A DNA stretch of 64,000 nucleotides from Sindora glabra (lineage: Eukaryota; Streptophyta; Magnoliopsida; Fabales; Fabaceae): positions 87,437,343-87,501,342 of the forward strand of contig CM035229.1 in assembly GCA_020226215.1 (NCBI GenBank). Direction: 5' to 3'. Below are positions 1 through 13,400 of this stretch, one piece after another. Under the pieces are notes generated by a model. That model ran no database searches, was not told the origin of the DNA, and saw nothing but the letters and a program-made list of their open reading frames with translations. The position numbers were made by a program, and so were the translations under genes. Within the stretch, counting starts at the first letter, position 1. Every line of letters starts with the position of its first letter.

Positions 1-3000
1 ATTTAATTTATTTATTTAAATTTTAGCAATATGTTCTTGAGATCAATTTTCAAGAATTAAATTTCAAATTAAATATACATCAAATTGGATTATGAAGACC
101 TTACAACTCACACACATTATTTTACTTTTCTATTTCATTGCATTTTTTGTCATGCATTGTTTCTTTTTTTTTATTTGCCTAATTGCATATTTCCCTTTTT
201 TCATGTATTGTTTGCAACATAGATACTAATATTGTTAAATATTATAAAGATTAAAATACTATTTTGATCCCTTATAGATGCAAGTTTTCTCATCTTATTC
301 TTTATTTAATTTTTATTTTTAATTTAGTCCTTAACATATTCAATTTCCTTTAATTAAGTTTGCTCCATGTACCTTAAACTATATTTACTAAAATAATGAT
401 ATGAAAACTCAAAATTTAACTTCAAGTTATTTGACACTTGCATAAACACTAAATATGACTTGTAAGTATTTTAGTAATTAAATTAATACAATATTATAAT
501 ACATCAACCAAAAATATAATATTATAATAAATGATAAAAAAGACATAAATAAAGGAATTATCACATGTTTTTACTTTTAAATTAAAGTCATATATGTAAT
601 ATAAAGTCTGAAGGATGGTACATAAATATTAGATGGCATCATGTATGATTTTTAGGTTTTTATATCTTTAATTTTGTTGAAAAATGTTAGTGTTAGATGG
701 CTGATACAATTTCATTAAATCAAATTAAATCTTTTAATGATCAAATTGAGAAAACTTGCATATTTGACGACTTAAAATAGTGTTTTAGTCATTGTTATAA
801 CATGATTTTGGTAAACATAAAAAGAATATTTTACTTTCATTATAAAAATAATTAAATAAATTATTTAATATATTTTTTAACTTTTATTATTTTTTTGGTA
901 ACAGGGATGGTAGGAAAGAAGGTCCTTCTAATTTTATTGGATAGGATGTCAATGGTATGTTGGATTACCAACAAAAGCATACTTAAATATTATTGTCAAG
1001 GCCAAAAGGTAACAATGCAACTAACTTCTATAGAATGATTAGTGTTGAAAGAAATTCAAACTTATAATTAAAGGAAATCATAATAATCTTATTTGAATTT
1101 TGAAAACTAATTGAGTCAATTTGTAGTAGCTAATTCCTATTATGATTTTCACATTCCGATGCTCCATTACATGTTGTTCTGCTATTATTATTATTTAAAA
1201 AATTAAACATAATTTTTATTTTAATTCTTATTATTTTATAATTCATGTATTATTTCTTTTTTTACTGTATTGCATGTTTTTTATTTTTTATATTTATTCT
1301 TATTATTTATAATTTAGACATTAATATTATTAAGTAGCAAAGGTACTACATGATATGTTTAATTTTGTTATAAAAATATTTTAAATATGTTAAATATCAA
1401 TATAAAAATTATTAATTTAATTAATTATATATATATATTATTTTTAATAAAAATAATTAAAAATTTAAAGTCAAATTTATTTATTTAAATTATATCTATA
1501 TTTTTTGAAATCATTTTTCAAAAATTATAATTGAAATTAAATAGAATTCAATTAGGAATTTGTGAATATTTTATAGCTCATGCACTATTTTACATTCTTT
1601 AATGTTTTCCATTGCATATTTTTCTCGTATTATTTTTCTTTTTTTATTTGCTTTTTATTTTTTCTTTTCCATGTCCACACCTATACCTATTGCATATAGT
1701 TCAAACTCTAATATTATTAAGTAATATAAATATAATATAGTATATTTTATTTTTATTATTAAAATATTTTTAAAATGCAAATATTCAATTTAATTGAATA
1801 ACTAAACCAAATATTTCATTTTTAATTCCTTTTACTTTACAACTCGTATACTATTTCTATTCTTTTTATATGCTTTGGTGTATGTTTTTCTTTTTTTCTT
1901 TCCTATTATTTGTAACTCAAATGCCAATATCAGTAAATATTGTTGATATACCATAATATATTTTATTTATATTATAATAGTATTTTAAAGAAGTCAAATA
2001 TTTATTTTTTCTGAATTATTTAATTACAGACTTAATTTTTAACTCACGCACTATTTTCTTCTTAGTTACCCATTGTATATTTTTTTCTCATGTTCATTCC
2101 TATTATTTTCAAGTCAAATGCCAATATTACTTAATAGTATAAATAAAATATGATATATTTTAATTTTATTATAAAAATATTACTAATAAGTAAAAAAAAT
2201 AATATAGAAGGTATTAATTTAATTAATTAATCACATATTCTACTTTTGAATAAAAATATTTGAAAACTAAAATTAAATTTATTTATTTAAATTTTGACAA
2301 TTTTTCTTAATATCAATTTTAAGTACTATATTTAAGAAAAATCAATTAGAATTTTTTTCAAAATTTTGTAGCATATGCACAGATTCACTTCCCTTTATTT
2401 ATTATATTGCATATTTTTCATGCACTATTATTCTCTTCTTGTTATTTATACTATTGTATGTCTTTCTAATTTTTCTTTTTTCATGATTGCATCTATTGTT
2501 TACAATTCATACATTAATGTCATACTAAGTGCCATACAGATAATAAGATATATTTTATTTTTACTGTAAAAATATTTTAAATAAATTAAAATTTTAATTT
2601 AATTGAATTACTTAATTGTACATTCCATTTTTAATCCTTATTATTTTATGACTCACACACTATTTCTATTTTTTATTTGCTTAATTACATTATTTTATTT
2701 TATTTTTTTTCATGTTCATTCTTGTTATATATAAAACTCAAACATTAATCTTACTAAATAGTATAGATAAAATATAATATATTTTATTTATATTATAAAA
2801 ATATTTTAAATAAATTAAAGAATTAATTTTAACAAATTATTAAATTACATATGCTATTTTCAATTTTTATTACTTCACAACTCACATAATTTTTCTTCTT
2901 TTTTATTTATTTCATTCCATGTTTCTTGTTTTTCATGTTCATTCCTATTGTTTGTGGTTTAAACACTAATATCATTGAGTAATATAAATATATCATGATA

Positions 3001-3340
3001 TATTTAATTTTTATTGTAAAAGTATTCTGAATAAGTTAAAATTTTAATAAAAAAATGTCTTGATTACAAATTTTACTTTTAATTAAAACTTTTAAAAATT
3101 AAAATTAAATTTATTTATTGAAAATTTATTATTATCAATTTTGAAATATTATATTTCATATTACATATATATCAATTAAGAATTTGTCAAGACTCTACCC
3201 TCAATGAGATATTGAAAATTTATTATTTATAAATATGTAGGTATAATTTCAAAGTAAATATGATGAATTAGATCCAAATAATAATTTTATAATATTTTTA
3301 TTATATATATTACTCTTATATTAATAAGAAAAAGTAATAA
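1..3340. repeat. AT-rich degenerate tandem repeat block
   Basis: No gene is visible. The sequence cycles through the same landmarks: a 'cattgcatattttt' motif, then 'catgttcattcctatt', then an 'aatattattaagtaatataaa' motif, then 'atatattttatttttattataaaaatatttta'-like DNA. The third landmark recurs near 1312, 1712, 1927, 2130, 2512, 2748 and 2969, giving spacings of about 200-240 bp and one double spacing of about 380 bp. The first 300 bases hold a weaker copy. Units are strongly diverged, so this looks like an old satellite-like array or a decayed multi-copy element, not a young satellite. The short reading frame at 2375-2569 is a by-product of the repeat. Confidence 0.6.
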
Positions 3341-4042
3341 TTATCCATGCCGGGTCAAAATACCTTCAAAGTAATAATTACTTGGTGTGTTTGAGAAATC
3401 TTGTCCTCCACGATGCTGTGAGAATCACTTTAATTGAGTGGTGCAGTTTCTTTGCGGCAGGGCTTCCCGCACTTTATAATAATGGCGTAAGGTTTTTGAA
3501 TTTGAATGCTGAGGTCCACATTTGAAGCCCATCTTTTTCTTCTTAATCTTTTAAAAGCAAACGCTTTCCCTGGTCAATATTTTCTTCTCCACACATGAAT
3601 TTTATTTTGTACATAAAAGGGGAAAAAAGGAGATTCCCAATTGATCTCTGTAAATCTTTTGCGATTTTTAGGAGTTATAATGGGCAAATGTACCTTTCAG
3701 CTTTGGCAAAAAAGGGGAAAGGGGGGTCTTTTAGTTTTGGATGAGCAATCCTTAACTTAACGTCAACAACTTGCAGGGTTTGCTACACGCATTCTTCTTA
3801 CGTTTTAAACAATAAGCACAGATAAGCATTTCACAACACAAAACTAATTCGCTCAATATTTCAAATTTCCCTATTGTTGCACATCAATTCTTCACTTACT
3901 ATCGCAGTCATAAGTAAGAAAAATGGCCACCGAATCAGCAACCATCAAGAGTACACGATAATTTTTGAAAAAAAACTCCCAATTTAATGATGCAAACTGA
4001 AACTGAAAACAAAAAGAGGTTGAAATGACGATAGATGTAGGT
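3341..4042. other. Intergenic region downstream of profilin
   Basis: About 700 bases with more balanced composition than the repeat block to the left. It lies directly 3' of the minus-strand profilin gene, so the part near 3850-4042 probably contains its 3' UTR. I recognise no other gene, repeat or RNA here. Confidence 0.45.
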
Positions 4043-5095
4043 CTACAGACCCTGATCGATGAGGTAATCTCCCAACCTCTCAACGACCATGTTGCACTGT
4101 CCAGGAGTCACTGGTTCTTCATAGACCCCAAAAACTAGAGCTTGACCTGTTTTCTTTACAGTAATACCTCCGGATCCCTACTCAAACAACAAGCACACTA
4201 GTTAGTACCATTTTAAAATAGCACACGCAAACACCACTGATTCAGTTTAAGATGAAACCCCCCTTATCCTTCTTCTAAATCAGTTCATTCAATGAATGAT
4301 CTGAACTCCAATTAAGAAACCGTATATTTAGTTCTTTTTTATGACTACAAAGACAAAAAGGAAAAATGGCAACGAAATAGGGAGTTGCATGCTTTAACTT
4401 TCTTATGATAGCGAACATAAATCATAATAAAAAATTCAAAAAAATTAGATAGTGCAAAGAAAATTGAGCGATCACCTTCTTCCCACGGATGACAGCCCCG
4501 GGCTCTCCTTGAATTACCATGTATTTGGCGCCCCCTAGATGCAAGCCGATGGGAGCAAGATGACCTGGTTCATCAAAATCTTTGACGATATCATTGATCT
4601 CCTGAGCCTTAAACTGAAAAAGGAAGAAAGGAATCCACACTCAGATCAATTTGATACTCATAAGTCCTATAAACTAATTTCCTTTTGACAGGAACAACAA
4701 TTAATAAGTTAATCCTTTCTACTGGAGCAATCCAGAGGGAAGCAATCAGCTGCAAAGTTTAAGAATTTCCCTTTCAATTGTATAGGCTTGCCAGAAAATG
4801 TTTTGAATGAACAATGCAAGTACCCGAAATGTCAAAACCTATGCACAAGATTGCTAGGAAGTGAAGTCGATCAGAGACGAATAATGAAACCAAGTAGATT
4901 GGCCCTATCAACCGCAGATTATGGAGAGAGAAAAAGGGACAGAATTGAAGGGAATATTAAAATTACCTGAGGGAAGTTAGCGCTCTGAGCCCAGACGGAA
5001 CCATCAGTGCCGATGATGGCAGCGGCGGAGAGATGTTGGCCTTGGCCGTCGATGTCGCACATCAAGTGCTCATCTACGTAAGTTTGCCACGACAT
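4043..5095 (-). CDS. PRF: Profilin, actin monomer-binding protein (3 exons)
   Basis: Profilin binds G-actin, polyproline ligands and phosphoinositides and controls actin polymerisation in the cytosol. Reading the minus strand, exons are 5095-4967, 4613-4476 and 4177-4043, with GT-AG introns in phase 0. The product is 133 residues, within the usual 131-134 for plant profilins. The start MSWQTYVDEHLMCDIDG is the classic plant profilin N-terminus. Exon 2 ends with YMVIQGEPGAVIRGKK and exon 3 gives GSGGITVKKTGQAL and ends ERLGDYLIDQGL; these are hallmark segments. The exon pattern (43, 46 and 44 codons) is the standard three-exon structure. It is intact, with no stops or frameshifts. It is divergent from the acid phosphatase gene, with about 1 kb between start codons. 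Plant profilins are also known pan-allergens; that is family knowledge. From memory it resembles Arabidopsis PRF4 (At4g29340) by position, but the isoform is not certain. Confidence 0.97.
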
Positions 5096-6109
5096 GTTGT
5101 TACTTTGTGATTTCCTCCTCCTCTTCTTCTACTAAGATAAGCCAGCGATTGGACAAGCCATTGCCTCTTTAATACAAAGAGCTTCAAAGGATGGATGCCC
5201 CTTCCACCGTTCGTTTTCCATAAACCATTCTTGCCATTCACCAATCCTTAGTTTTAGCTCACTTTTCCATCTTACATTTACTGTTTCTTCAATTTTTTTC
5301 CCTACTTTCTATTTAGGCAGCCGCGTGTCCTGTTGAGAGCAGGGAGACGACCAAATGAGATCAAACTATACGCACTCAACAACGTCAAGTTTGCGAAATT
5401 CTTATATCTATAAAATTTAAAATTGAGTTTCAAATTTTTTTATATTTATAAAATTAAATTTTATACATCTGTTTAATCATCTTATATTTAATTATAATTT
5501 TTAATTACATTTAAAATTTAATCTCAAATTTTATTTTTATTGTATGTAATATTATTTTACACTATCTAAGAAGCAAGCATATTATTAAATAATAATAATA
5601 ATTAAGAAAAGAATTTTAATAATTTTTTTATTAATATAATAATATATAATTAAATGATAGCCATGAATCAAATTTAAATTTATCTGATATAAATATGGAA
5701 TTGGATTAATAAGAGTATAATATGCGTCAACTAGTTCAAGTATAAGTAGAAAAAAAGGGATGGGTGGCGTGGAAAATGGGCACCCAGCAGCCTGATACCT
5801 TTTTGAGGCACAAGGCCTTCTATGTAAGTGGCTTTGGTGATCCAAAAGAACAATTGGGCCATATCCATTGCCATCTTGGACCTGGGAATCACCCTCATTG
5901 TAATTGAGCTTGCAGTACAGCCAGGAGTAGTCTTTCTCTTTGGCAGAAAGAAAAAGTACAGGTCTGCTATTTAGCACGTTCTACATGTTTGTCGTAAAAC
6001 GTTGTTATATCTCAAAGTGAATATCTCAAAATCCAAGCTTCGCTCCGCTTGTATCCCAAAAGGAAAACACCAGAAACCAGTTGACTCTCACTTTCGCTCT
6101 TTTTCGCCA
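5096..6109. promoter_or_regulatory. Shared divergent intergenic region, profilin / acid phosphatase
   Basis: This 1,014-bp gap separates two divergent start codons, so it should contain both promoters and both 5' UTRs. The flanks (5096-5390 and 5750-6109) are fairly balanced in base composition, while 5390-5740 is very AT-rich. I could not identify a convincing TATA box for either gene. The long minus-strand reading frame at 5585-5977 overlaps this region but shows no recognisable protein and is not called. Confidence 0.5.
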
Positions 6110-7968
6110 ATGATTTCCGGCGAGTGGCTCCTGCTCTTCATTTTAACGACAGCTGTTTGCCCTTTCGTTTTTTCTGAGTCGGTCATAAAATTGCCTTCGG
6201 AAAAATACGTTCCAATCCATCGGAAGGTTCGTGCAGACGACAATCTATACTGCGACAGCTGGAGACTCTCCGTGGAGACCAACAACGCTGGGATCTGGAC
6301 ACAAATTCCCACGAGGTGTCAAAAGTTTGTGGAGAGTTACGTGACCGGTGAGCGGTATTTGTCGGACTCCGAAGCTGTGGCCAATTTTGCGTTATCGTTC
6401 TCCAAGAACGTGAGTGTAGCCGGAGACGGAAAAGACATTTGGGTTTTCGATATCGATGAGACGCTGCTTTCCAATGTGCCATACTACGCAGCTCACGGGT
6501 TCGGGTAGGTGGTTGCCATTTTCCGCCGTTGATTGTAGAGGAATTTTACATTCCAAATATATCGCGTATGTGTTTTTCCCGAAATGACTGAGAAGGAAAA
6601 GACCAAGATAATATTGAGTGATGCAGCATTTATATGTACATATAAATTTCTTTTTTTTAATTTTTAAAGCATTAAAAATTATAGAAATCGAAGTACCAAG
6701 TTTAACTTCTTGTCATACGTAAGTATAACAAACCTCGAACTTTGATTGATTTACTAAGGGCATTTGGGTAATTGGATTTTTTCATGCGTTGTAATGATTG
6801 AATTGAATAGTTGATGCTTGATTGATAGGTGGGTGGGAGCATGTGACAGGTATTGGTGGCTGGTCCATTGTGGGTGAAGCGAAAAGTAGCATACAAATTA
6901 TATCACGTCTAAATATTGTCGTTTTGCCTGCTGCCACTCGTTTAACCTTGCAATATCTCTTCAATTTATCTGATTATTGTGTTTCAGAAATCATATCAGA
7001 AACTCATTGTGGATCACCTCAATAAATCAGAATTGCTAATTAATTTGCTTTGCATGTGGAACCTTGGAATTGTTACAAGGGATCCACGAGTTCCTTGTGC
7101 AAACGAATTGTTGAAATTTTCATAGGCAACCACTACTCTCTCATGGTTGCAAATTATATTACTTTCTCTATCTCTAATCCACATCCGTTGCACTAATTTT
7201 ACTATCCTTTTATTGTTTCGTGACCGATACTATATACATTAAAGTTATCTTCAGTTGGTGTGGGGGAGAAAACACTGCTGGATTTCCTTGAACTGCGTAG
7301 GGACTTGTTATCTTTGATCCTTCTGACAGTTTCTCGATGGTTATCGAGTTCAGCTATCATAATCATTATTCATTTGAATTACTTAGAATTCTTCTTACAG
7401 TAAAATGTGAAAGTAACCATTGCTTAGGCTGCTAAGTTTAGAATGAATGATAATGTATCTTGTTTGAGGCTCAGGGCAGAGGAATTTGATGAAGCATCAT
7501 TTGACGAGTGGGTGGAATTAGCTGAGGCGCCTGCTTTGCCAGCCAGTTTGAGATTGTATAAGGAGATTTACCAATTGGGGTTGAAGATTTTTCTGTTAAC
7601 TGGAAGAAGTGAATATCAAAGGAATGCCACGGAAGCAAACCTTGTACATGCAGGATACAGCAACTGGGAGAGGCTTATCTTGAGGTACACATGCATTCAA
7701 TTTTCTTTCCTTTCCTTTCCTTTTGGATCATACCAATGAAACTCCACTTGACAACCAAATTGCTGATGTTACTGCATTGGAATGAAACAGAGGAGCTTCG
7801 GACACCAGAAAGACGGCAACTGTCTACAAATCAGAGAAGAGGGCTGAGCTGGTGAATGAAGGTTACAGAATCCAGGGGAGCTCTGGAGATCAATGGAGTG
7901 ATTTGCTGGGTTATGCTTTGGCCGCACGTTCCTTCAAACTCCCAAATCCAATGTATTTTATCGCTTAA
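6110..7968 (+). CDS. HAD class IIIB acid phosphatase, VSP-like (3 exons)
   Basis: A secreted or vacuolar acid phosphatase of the plant vegetative-storage-protein group, which hydrolyses phosphomonoesters through a phospho-aspartate. Exons are 6110-6504, 7475-7684 and 7791-7968, all GT-AG, giving 260 residues. The start was chosen at 6110 because it opens a hydrophobic signal peptide (MISGEWLLLFILTTAVCPF, cleavage near residue 22); the frame is open further upstream to 6002 but only from a TTG and without family similarity. Visible HAD motifs are WVFDIDETLLS (motif I, nucleophile D114 and D116), FLLTGRSE (motif II Thr), a Lys in VYKSEKRAE (motif III) and SSGDQWSDLLG (motif IV). It ends with the typical NPMYFIA. 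Intact. It converges with the LRR gene to the right. From memory it matches At4g29260. Confidence 0.95.
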
Positions 7969-9254
7969 AATAGAAGCTACTTGCAAATGATTGTCCTGTA
8001 TTGTATCCATGTCATTGTTTCGGATAATACACATGACAAAACCTGCATGTTACCTCTGCCATTTGAGTAATAAGATGCAAATAAGAATTTGAATGATGAA
8101 ATCCATTTTTTTTTCTTCACACTTGTCCTCCTGGATGATGCGAATGTGACTGAAATTATTAGATTCTGCCTGTAAGATGTGAAACTCTTTCTCAGACGTC
8201 TCAAATTCATCAACCTCAGATTGACCTTTGACACTTCCTCCCCAATTTTGGTAAGATTATCGTTGATGGTCCAACAAAGTTGTCACACAAGAGGATATGT
8301 TTTGTATTTGTCCCGTTATAATTTTGTCTCTTCATTTTTGACAAATATTACATTAAATTTCAAACAATTATTTTATCATATTATCAAATCATTTGGAGCC
8401 TTATTAGATTGCATAAGGCTAGTTAATAGTTTTGACGCTTTGCAAGTCTACAGAGTGGTAATAATATTGATGGCTTGTATTAACAAAGACTAGTGAAAGA
8501 TATTATTAGTAGGAAAATTTTATTTATTTGTATTAAGTAAAAGACTTTTATATTACTTATATATTGTGATTGAAAAAATTATCCATTATGTTATAATATT
8601 GAAGGAAAATAATTTCATTTTTAAAATAGAGGCCCCAAATAAATATAACACTTTCTATTATATCAATATTTTATAACTATAAATAAGATTATTCTTATAA
8701 AATATATTTTCTATCAAAATAAACTAACCTTTAAGCGGATAGCCTTTTTCTCACAATTCTAGCGATTATTATTGGTATTACAAGTCTTTGCTACACAAAC
8801 ATTTTCTAGACAGTGCATTGCCGATGCTCAATTTTAAGCCATCATATGATTGTGGTGGCAACAAATTCCCAGTATTCTTGTAATTTGAGAAACTTTCCCT
8901 GTGAAATTGTGTCAGTAAGGTAGAAGCCTCGCCAAAAATTGTGAGTGAAGCAGTGAAGGCCGACCATTACTAGGAATCTCCCGACAGAAGAAAACAATAA
9001 AGTGACCAAAAACAGCAAGCACGGCACATGACGCAAAAATTATCTTGCTTTGTAATATCATATACTACGTATACAAGGTCAAGATATTAGAAATCTCACA
9101 AAACGTGTTCCTTCAACTTTCGGGCCAAATACAAGAACAAATTGGAATTTAGTATTCTGAATCCATCGAGTGTCAAATTAGCAGAGTCTGAGGCATGGTT
9201 GCTACTAGCAATAATTGGAACAATCATATAATTAGTTTGTCTATTCCTTAACTA
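7969..9254. other. Convergent intergenic region, acid phosphatase / LRR gene
   Basis: Holds the 3' ends of two convergent genes. A possible polyadenylation region with AATAAG-type motifs lies at about 8070-8100 for the phosphatase. The stretch 8330-8740 is AT-rich. Short reading frames (7977-8234 minus, 8179-8493 plus, 8842-9036 minus) show no recognisable protein, and I see no RNA gene. Confidence 0.45.
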
Positions 9255-10478
9255 TCAAGGGGAAGATGAACTGCGGTGGCTGCTGTGCTTAAGGGTACTT
9301 GCAGCCAGTGAACCGCAAACAAGAGGCTTCGGAGTTGGGATTCTGAGACAATTCAGGCTACCTCCTGGGATCATAGTGCACTCTGGCTGAGGTCTCTGCA
9401 TGTCCCTTCCAGGAATGCAGTTGTCCGAGAAATCAAAACCCACATTCCTAAAGAGTAGCTTTGAGCATTCCTGGCTGAGCCCAGAAAAGAAGTTGTAGGC
9501 AACAGTAAGATTCATCAGGCTTCTCAGAGAACATATGACGTCCGGTAATTCCCCAGAAAGCTCATTATGAGCCAAGTTGAGGACCTCAATATCTTGCAAA
9601 CAAGACAACGTATCTGGCAAATGACCCATAAGTGAATTGAAGCTCACATCAAGAACTTCCACCTCTGTAAATAGCCCCACACCCTCGGGGATGCAACCCG
9701 TTAACTGGTTATTGATGAAGAGAATCTCCTTCAGTTTAGAACCCATGAATCCAAAACTCGCTGGGATGCTTCCACTGAGATTGTTGTTGGCTAAATTGAT
9801 CACCGAGGCAGGGGAACTACCCAAGTTTTGGGGGATTTCACCTTCAAATTGATTGTTGTTGAGAAATATGGCATCCAATTTCTTATTGAAAAGGTCTTGA
9901 GGAAGAGGCCCGGAGAAAGAGTTGAATCTGAGGTCCAAGTAAACGAGACTTGGCATGTTCAAAATTACTGTGGGAAAAGCACCTGAGAGCTGGTTGTTAC
10001 TAAGGTCTAACTCTTCAAGAGATGAAAGGTCTTTGAATGTATCAGGGAGTGTGCCTGTAAACCTATTGCTGTTGAGGTGGAGAAGAGACAATTCAGAAAG
10101 CAACGAGAGTTCTTTCACAATAGTTCCTTGAAGATTCGCGTGGTTGAGATCAATGCCAGCAACAACAGCGCCATCTTGATCTGCACAGAAGACTCCTTTA
10201 TAAGAACAAACATTAGAACCAAACCAAGTATCTAAAATCCTCAGTGGGTCATCAGTGATTGCAGATTTCCATGCCTGCAGGGCTGTATAAGCTCCATTCA
10301 GCTTTGGCACCGAGGATCCGGAGGGTGCCGGGCTGTTGACCCCACCACCACCACCGCCAACCCAGACCCCTCCTCCACCGTTGCCAATGCCAACACCGAC
10401 ACCAACACCCAAGGTGACAGCTTGTGCTGCAGTTAAATGCAGGAGAAGAAGAAAAGCCAGAATCCAGCTCTTGTCCAT
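9255..10478 (-). CDS. Secreted LRX-like leucine-rich-repeat protein lacking an extensin domain (single exon)
   Basis: A single-exon gene of 407 residues on the minus strand. Residues 1-20 form a signal peptide ending AAQA. Residues 22-47 are a Gly/Val-rich linker (GVGVGVGIGNGGGG). Residues 60-100 form the LRR N-cap, with LQAWKSAITDDPL and the paired cysteines of NVCSYKGVFC. About nine to ten LRRs follow, for example LEELDLSNNQLSGAFP, LVYLDLRFNSFSGPLP and LDAIFLNNNQFEGEIP. A Cys-rich C-cap follows (NCIPGRDMQRPQPEC). This order matches the LRR domain of LRX/PEX cell-wall proteins, which bind RALF peptides, but the Ser-Pro extensin tail is missing; the protein ends in a short Ser-rich tail. It belongs with the group annotated 'uncharacterized protein At4g06744-like', and by memory with At4g29240. 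Apoplastic location is inferred. Intact. Confidence 0.93.
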   Translation of the reverse strand: MDKSWILAFLLLLHLTAAQAVTLGVGVGVGIGNGGGGVWVGGGGGGVNSPAPSGSSVPKLNGAYTALQAWKSAITDDPLRILDTWFGSNVCSYKGVFCADQDGAVVAGIDLNHANLQGTIVKELSLLSELSLLHLNSNRFTGTLPDTFKDLSSLEELDLSNNQLSGAFPTVILNMPSLVYLDLRFNSFSGPLPQDLFNKKLDAIFLNNNQFEGEIPQNLGSSPASVINLANNNLSGSIPASFGFMGSKLKEILFINNQLTGCIPEGVGLFTEVEVLDVSFNSLMGHLPDTLSCLQDIEVLNLAHNELSGELPDVICSLRSLMNLTVAYNFFSGLSQECSKLLFRNVGFDFSDNCIPGRDMQRPQPECTMIPGGSLNCLRIPTPKPLVCGSLAASTLKHSSHRSSSSP

Positions 10479-13400
10479 CTTCGAGTTGAGGGTAGGAAGA
10501 TGATTATTGGATGTTATATGCCTGTAAGGCTGGCTGCCGCATTCAATATAAAACTGATGGACAGGTGGGGTTAACTACTGCCCACTTATTTTAATTTATT
10601 GCATATTTTACCCTGATCTTCACTTTATTACACTCCTTTAGAAATGAAAAACGCACATCTACGCCCCTTTTATTTATTTATTGAGATAAAAAAATGTGAG
10701 TGTGTTTTTAAAATAAAGAGTATATAATTACAAAAAAATATAAATGCAAATACATTTTAAATTTACTTTGAATTTTATTTATTTGATCGAAAATTATTAT
10801 TTATATATATTAATGAATAAGTGGTATATTTTCTATATTTATAATTAAAAAATATTTAAAATTCAGTGCTATCTTTAAAAAATATTATTTTTAAACAGGC
10901 AGACTTGTAAAGCTATTTTGAAATGCCGAAGACAGGAAGACTCTGTCTATGTTAACCGTTTTCTTTTGTTAAACTTTGATATAATTTAAACAATAAAGTG
11001 AATGATTATAGTTATTGATAATTAAAAATAAAATAATTAAAAATTAAAAATTATTTTTTGTAATTTATTATTTTAAAATTTTATTTTTTAATTAATAGTT
11101 ATAATTATTTATATTATCCTTTAAAACATATTACTTACTTTTAAGAAATCAAAGTCCTTTTTCTGTATACTTGTTGACTTCTATTGGTTGTAAAATTGAG
11201 TGTCAGAAGAGATGGGTACGGTTGAACTTAATTAGCATTTATAACGGACATCTAATATCCGATATGCACCAGGGGCAGTGTGATTTTGATACAAATGATT
11301 TTTGAAATGGCTGATTTGTTCATTTTTAATTCATTAATTTATTAATAAATTAATTTTAATATTTAATAATTAGTTGATTGTATTTAAAAAATAATTTTAA
11401 AAGTATTAATGATATTAGCATTTTCAATTGACTATCAGTTGAAATAACTTTTATTTAATTTGATCATTTTTAATTAATTAATTTATTAATAAAATTTTAA
11501 TATTTGATAATCAGTTGATTATTTTTTAAAAAAATTATTTTGAATTTGCGTATGATATCAACATTTTCAGTTAACTGTTAACCAATTGGCTTATAAAAAG
11601 ATTAAATTAACCTTAATTAATTTCAATATTTTCAATTTTATACTTCTTAAAAGAAAATTTAATAATTATAAAAATTATATTAATTTAATTTTAAAAAAAA
11701 TTAATATATAATAAATTATAGTGATATATTATTTATAAAAAATTATTAAAATAAAATAATAATTAAATAATTTATCAAATATACTCATATCCTTATTTAT
11801 CATTTTATATATAAATAATTAATTTTATTAAATATTTTTATTTAAATAACTGATATAATTAATTTATTAAATCAATTAATATAATTAATTATTAATTAAT
11901 AATTAATTAAATAAGTTAACTAGTACAATTATTAGTTAATTACCAGTTAAGTCCTTTATTTTCGAAACTAGCCATAAATGAAAGTTATACGGGTGCTAAA
12001 TGGATTGAATTCCATGATTCGGTTCGTAAGATTCATAAGTTTAGAGGATTTAAATTATTAAAAATTAAATTTATTGTTTTAATAAATAATATGGATAGAT
12101 TTATTATGAATTAAATAAATATGAATCAATTTATGAACTTGTTGTTAAATTTTGTAGATTGATTGATGGATTTGAATCTCAAAATTGAGCTCATTTTTTT
12201 TTCAACAGTAATATAAATTGATCTATTAATGATTGAATTTATTATGGAATGAATCAGGTTGAATTCTTTTAAAGTGTATCTTGTACTTTAAATGATAAAA
12301 TGTATTATCATAATTATTAATAAAAAAATTAATGGTTCATGATTTAATAAATAATAATAAATAAAAAAATAATTTTTAAATATATAATTATCTACACCCT
12401 TGATTTCTCATTAATAGCTTTGATGTTATATTTTACTCTCTAAAGTATAAGATGAGCCAAATTTGGATTAAAACATATCCAATTAAATTCATTTTTTTGA
12501 TACTTTATGATCATGTGTTGGTTCGTGTAATATTATATTTCTTGAAAATTGTATATTTTTAAGAATGTAATTTTTAAAAATTCAATTAATAGAAATATAA
12601 TATTTTTATATTTAGTTTACTATAAATTATTTTGAGAATATTTTGCTAAATTCTTATTTATATTATATTATTATATTTGATTCATATTTAATATTTTTAA
12701 AAATTTTGAGATTATTTCAAAAACACCCTTGTCAAATTTTTTATTATAAAATATAAAATAAATCATATTTTTACTTACAACTATATTAATAATTAAAAAA
12801 TTTTAACACCTAATAAATGAAATTTTAATATTTAATATCTAAAAAATTATTGAAATATATAAAAAATAATTTATACTCTATCATATTTTAATATTTAATA
12901 TATTATATTTTAATAATTAATATATTTTTTTATTTAGAATAGAATTTGATTGCTATCCTTAATAGCAATCAAATGCCATAATCCTTCTTAGAAATAAATT
13001 ATGTATAAGGTAATTATTTGTTTATTTTTCTGTACTCTTTGCTTTTACAAGGCATATTCATTATTAGTCATATTATTATTATATCAATTTTTAAAATAAA
13101 GTAAGCATAATTTGTTTAAATTGTTATTATAGTATTAAATATACTTGATATTTCTTCTTTACAAAATTATAAATTTTCACCACTAAATTATTTCTACAAT
13201 TATATTTCATAATGATATTAACTTTTACATTATAGTTTTTTAATATAAAATTATTATTTTGTATTTTTATATAGAAATATATCTTTTTTTAAAAGAAATA
13301 TCAGGCCTATTATATAATTCTTTAATGAAAGAAATCATATGTATATATAAATATATTAAAATAATCTTCAAAATATTAGGAGTAACATAAAAAAGGAATT

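Noticed and set aside
4788..4970. Plus-strand frame of 60 codons in the profilin gene
   Set aside because: It lies within the antisense of profilin intron 1 and has no conserved features.
6088..6482. Two minus-strand frames opposite acid phosphatase exon 1
   Set aside because: Antisense shadows of the signal peptide and HAD motif I region.
10541..10555. TATAAA word upstream of the LRR gene considered as its TATA box
   Set aside because: TATAAA reads on the plus strand, while the gene is on the minus strand; in the needed orientation it reads TTTATA.
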